Program-made: the position numbers and the translations under genes
The notes under the pieces: model-generated
What the model saw: only the letters and a program-made list of their open reading frames with translations
The model's database searches: none
What the model was told of the DNA's origin: nothing
Assembly (NCBI GenBank): GCA_964007475.1
Contig: OZ023273.1
Coordinates: 84,145,712-84,209,711, forward strand
Length of the DNA stretch: 64,000 nt
DNA from: Hybos culiciformis
Taxonomy: Eukaryota; Arthropoda; Insecta; Diptera; Hybotidae
Reading direction: 5' to 3'
Shown: positions 60,982 to 64,000 of the stretch, one piece after another
Position numbering within the stretch: the stretch's first letter is position 1
Layout: each line of letters begins with the position of its first letter

Positions 60982-61090
60982 TTATCCGTGAAATAATTTT
61001 AAACTTAAAATTTATTTTAAATAAGAGTGGCCAAATGTCCACAATTATTTTATAATAAGTTTTAAGTTTAAAATCCTTTCACGGATAAGC
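60982..61090. repeat. Hairpin with about 48-bp imperfect arms
   Basis: TTATCCGTGAAATAATTTTA on the left pairs with the inverted TAAAATCCTTTCACGGATAA on the right, with loop sequence around GTGGCCAAATGTCCAC. Confidence 0.7.
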
Positions 61091-62189
61091 ACTCAAATTT
61101 TTTATTTCAAAATATAATTTTTTTATTCTTATTTATTATTATTATAATATGCCTAAACAAATTCTTTATTATTATTATTATTTTTTTTTTTTAATCAGAT
61201 TTAATTTAATTTTTAAATATCTGTTATGTGCTCGAGGCACGCTTTTTTTCATTTAATTTTCATATGATAGGTTATCTGTTGAAGATCCACACGCACCTAA
61301 AAGAAAATTTTGTAAATTGAATTTTTTCCATATTTACTAAAAGCTGTTACCATATAAAGTCTTTTGAAATAAATTCAGTGAATTTAAACTTCTTTTTCCT
61401 GCTCTACCGTTTAAATTATTAATCTTTCTGATAAAAAAAACAATTTTCACGTTTTTAATTCAATTTAATTTAATTGCGTTGCGATAAAAAAAACAACCTT
61501 CCACGTTTGATTTTTTTTTATGAATGATTCAGTAGTACTGTAATTTTAAACTTTCAAAACTACTTTTAAAACCACTTTTAAACTACTTTTAAACTACTTC
61601 AGATAAGTAGAAATCTAAACGAGATAACCGAATAAAAAAAAAAATTTTTTTTTGTTATCTGTCTCTTTTAAGAAGTAGTTTTTTTGTCATTATAAACTAC
61701 TTCGTGGTGCGTTATAGTAAATAGTAAAATACATACACAATTTTCTAAGAAAAAACCAACACAGTCTTAAAAAATAGATTTGTATGTGGTTGTAACTGAT
61801 GAAACTGGTGAACAAAAGCTAGCAGGGCAACGACAACGACAGCGATATCACTCGAGTGAACACAATTACGGCGACGGCGACGAAATAAATATACAGGAAA
61901 AAAGTAAACAAATAGAAAAATAAATAAAAAAATATATGGTTGTCGTTGTCGCCTGGCGACAAAATAGAAAAATTTCTAATTTGTCGCCAGGCGACAATGT
62001 CGTTTGTCGCCAGTCGTCTCAATTGTGTTCATTCTCATACAAATATATGGTTTCTATTTTTTTTTGATAGTCGCTATCGCTGTCGTTGTCGCTGTCGCCC
62101 CAATTGTGTTTAGTACTTTAGGCAACAGGATCAGCGACAGCTACTAGCGACATATATATCGATGGAATAAACACAATACAGCGACGGCG

Positions 62190-62839
62190 ATATATTTTTA
62201 GTTGCCGAAATTACGAAAAAAAAAAAAACACAAAATTTATTCATTTTTCTTCGAAACTCACATATTGGTATGAATAAAATTAAATATAACCATAGATTAA
62301 GAATACAGAAAGATGTATAGCTTCATACAACATTTTTTCAGTCTTTTTTGGTATTTTTATGTGAAGGTGTTAGTAAAACTAAATAAAATTCTTTTCATAT
62401 ATTGATAATTATCACGTATTTTATTTTCTATGATAGGTATAACTTATCGAAAATCAACCAATGAGCGAGCGATTAAAATGAGGCGCCGGCGATAATCATG
62501 ATTTTGTGGATGAGATATAATTATGTGTTTTGAAAAAAATTTAAGTTATCCGAAAAATTGGCCGATGTTATATTTTTGTCGAAGCACTTAACTTATCAGC
62601 GATGGATGAGTTATGTGCATTGAGAAAGATATAAATATCGGACAATTTTCGGATGAATTAAAACGGATATAACTTTCAAATCGATGGTTGAGTTAAGTAC
62701 CGATGATTAATGTCACTGAGAGGGAAATGGTTATTGGAAGTGTTGTACCTTGTTTGGATCTAAAAATATTTCCGGAAAAAAATGGAAATTTCTAAAAGTG
62801 CTTTTCATACTCTTGATAAGTGGAAAGAATTTGATAGTT
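62190..62839. other. Spacer, no gene seen
   Basis: Less A+T-rich patches at 62455-62720 contain recurring GTTATGTG, AAGTTATC and GATGGATGAGTTA motifs. They may be a decayed repeat and I cannot define them. Confidence 0.4.
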
Positions 62840-63360
62840 CTGTGGTGGGATGTTAAGATTTCGAAAAATTCGATATTCGACATTCGATTTCGATCGAATG
62901 GCAGTATGTTATGACAAAATCGCTTCTAAGTTTTCTCGCTACGGTATCATAAAAAAAATTGCACAATCCGAATCAAAAAAAAAAATGTAATAAAAAAAAA
63001 TTATTTTTACTCAAAATTATTTATAAAAATTAATTTTTAATAAACAAAAATATTTTTTTTAACTTATTTAAAAACAAAATAATTAAAAAAAGCTTATTTT
63101 AATAATAAAATAAAAATTAATCTAAAGAAAGGTAGGTAAACATTTTTCTTTATAAAAATTAAAAAATTAATTTAAATAAATGTAAATAAAAATAACTATG
63201 AAAAATTATTTATTATTATTTAGTTTTTGCTTCTTTTTTTTTTAACTCAAAAATGAATTTCGAAAGTATAGAAGCGAGAAAATCTTAACATGTTGCCGAT
63301 ACATCTTAACATGTTCGATACATCTCGCTGTTCGAGTGAAAACTTAACATGCCACCACTG
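62840..63360. mobile_element. Candidate TIR element, 521 bp
   Basis: The left end CTGTGGTGGGATGTTAAGAT and inverted right end CAGTGGTGGCATGTTAAGTT match at 16 of 20 positions, with a hAT-like CAGTGGTGG. Subterminal ATCTTAACATGTT units repeat near 63280-63320, and TCTCGCT motifs occur on both sides. No octamer duplication is seen, so boundaries and class are tentative. Confidence 0.5.
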
Positions 63361-63599
63361 GAAAAAAAAATAGGTGCGAACAAGGTAGGTATTAGCTTTA
63401 TGTCATTTTACTCTACAAATTTTTTCTATCTATATATAATTGAAACTATTACTTTTATATGTATACCAAATTCTTTTGATAAAATGCAACAAAAAAATTT
63501 TTTCAAAATAGGTAGCTCCGGTGAAATAAAGAATAGCTGACCAACAATTTTGGGTAGCTCCCTACCTTTAGAGTCTTCCCGGCTCAAAATATGCAAAAA

Positions 63600-63734
63600 A
63601 AAACACGGAGCAGTCATAAAACTGCCGACAGAAGTTAAAATACTTAAAAGATTTAAACTATGATATAACAGTGGCTACAAATGATGGGGAGCTCACTACA
63701 AAATGTAAATTAAAATAAAAAGTAACAATAGAAA
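63600..63734. repeat. Second copy of the repeat at 31740-31860, cut by a copia element
   Basis: Shares GCAGTCATA, AACTGCC, AGAAGTTAA, TACTTAAAAG, TAACAGTGGCTACAAAT and CAAAATGTAAATTAAAATAA with 31740-31860 in the same order. The right hairpin arm seen at 31885-31920 is absent, and the copia LTR begins at 63735. Confidence 0.7.
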
Positions 63735-63904
63735 TGTTAAATTAAACTATTCAATTTTATATTTTATTAAATTAATTTTTATTTAAAGTATAGAAAAATT
63801 ATTATTTGATGATTTCTTGGTTAAAACAAAATTACAACTAAAAACGTTTTAATTCAGTGTTAACATAAAGTCTAAATAAAAATCGGTGTTGCCATAATTC
63901 AACA
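63735..63904 (-). repeat. 3' LTR of a minus-strand Ty1/copia element
   Basis: 170 bp. Read on the minus strand it begins TGTTGAATTATGGC and ends TTTAACA, with TGTT/AACA termini. It is similar throughout to the solo LTR at 9016-9183. Upstream on the minus strand lies the purine tract GAGGAGAAA (63905-63913), the expected polypurine tract. Confidence 0.88.
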
Positions 63905-64000
63905 TTTCTCCTCAACAACGATTCCCATGGTATTTCTAAATTTAATAAATCTTTGTTTATTTAATCCTTTTGTCATAACATCAGCTACTTGTTCATCAGT
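63899..64000 (-). CDS. Copia pol C-terminus (partial, runs off the window)
   Basis: 34 codons from the window edge to TGA at 63901-63899. The sequence TDEQVADVMTKGLNKQRF is the RNase H tail typical of Ty1/copia polyproteins (xxADxxTKxL). The frame then continues through the polypurine tract and stops 6 nt inside the LTR. The rest of the element (RT, integrase, Gag, 5' LTR) should lie beyond 64000. No frame damage is visible in this stretch. Confidence 0.88.
   Translation of the reverse strand, partial: TDEQVADVMTKGLNKQRFIKFRNTMGIVVEEKC

Larger units (their letters stand above)
60542..61827. mobile_element. Inner inverted-repeat insertion (CCCTGCTAGCTT ends)
   Basis: CCCTGCTAGCTT at 60542-60553 is exactly inverted at 61816-61827. 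Further in, ACCACATACAAA (left, about 60683) has an inverted partner (TTTGTATGTGGT, about 61779). The flanking octamers CGACTACA and CAACGACA share six of eight bases in a CGACAA repeat target. The interior holds an ACTACTTC minisatellite, a hairpin at about 60982-61090 and ACTACTTTTAAA repeats at 61559-61605. Confidence 0.55.
60498..62111. mobile_element. Outer GGCGAC-rich inverted-repeat element
   Basis: The left end is TAAACACAATTGGGGCGACA (60498-60517) and the right end is its inverse (about 62092-62111), with further CGACAACGAC/GTCGTTGTCG blocks inward. The TA at each extremity could be the target duplication. The internal motif AACACAATT plus GGCGAC recurs at about 61858-61880 and, inverted, at about 62010-62032. 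A further copy (AACACAATACAGCGACGGCG) lies outside at about 62169-62188. A strong hairpin of TTGTCGCCTGGCGACAA-type units is at about 61943-61996. There is no open frame of note. I cannot name the family. Confidence 0.6.

Overview
The window looks like a piece of a very A+T-rich animal genome, most probably an insect. The evidence is eukaryotic exon/intron structure, two recognisable metazoan genes, long homopolymer tracts, many hAT, mariner and foldback elements, and LTR retrotransposons of types common in insects. Diptera is a guess only. No prokaryotic operons, CRISPR arrays or rRNA genes are visible.

Host genes are sparse. On the plus strand at 49995-51669 lies a four-exon gene for a PP1 inhibitor of the PPP1R14 (CPI-17/PHI-1) family, 123 codons, with all introns in phase 0 and the regulatory threonine kept. 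On the minus strand at 57909-58124 is the last exon of a dpy-30 homologue, the dimeric subunit of Set1/MLL (COMPASS) H3K4 methyltransferases, with a good splice acceptor just before its ATG and a possible 5' non-coding exon near 59046-59330. The two genes are convergent and about 6.2 kb apart.

The rest is transposon-dominated. From the left: a hAT transposase relic (473-1345), a mariner-like transposase relic (about 2886-3335), a 5'-truncated LINE (3395-4000), a TIR MITE (4699-5108), and a nested stack (6338-8790) in which one hAT element contains a second probable hAT, a TIR element with a tRNA-like module, and a 656-bp foldback element. Next come a copia solo LTR (9016-9183), a short hAT MITE (15674-15915), a deleted hAT (21192-21874), and a nearly complete Ty3/gypsy (Mdg3/micropia-like) element at 24677-30261 with two LTRs that look identical and a pol reading-frame break in an AT run. 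Further right are hAT copies at 36162-36700, 40211-40891 and 48400-49076, palindromic MITEs at 43101-43650, 46137-46387 and 49246-49544, a Mutator-like element with a 9-bp TSD and iterated motifs inside the last PPP1R14 intron (50771-51408), a second LINE tail (59679-60078), a GC-rich nested repeat system (60498-62111), and the 3' end plus LTR of a minus-strand copia element at the right edge (63735-64000).

The most unusual structures are the iteron-bearing element in the PPP1R14 intron, the nested GGCGAC-rich element near 61 kb, the three-layer stack at 6.3-8.8 kb, and the young Ty3/gypsy copy with a SAP-like Gag N-terminus and a nested stem-loop next to its 3' LTR. Everything here was read by eye; no alignment or database search was run.
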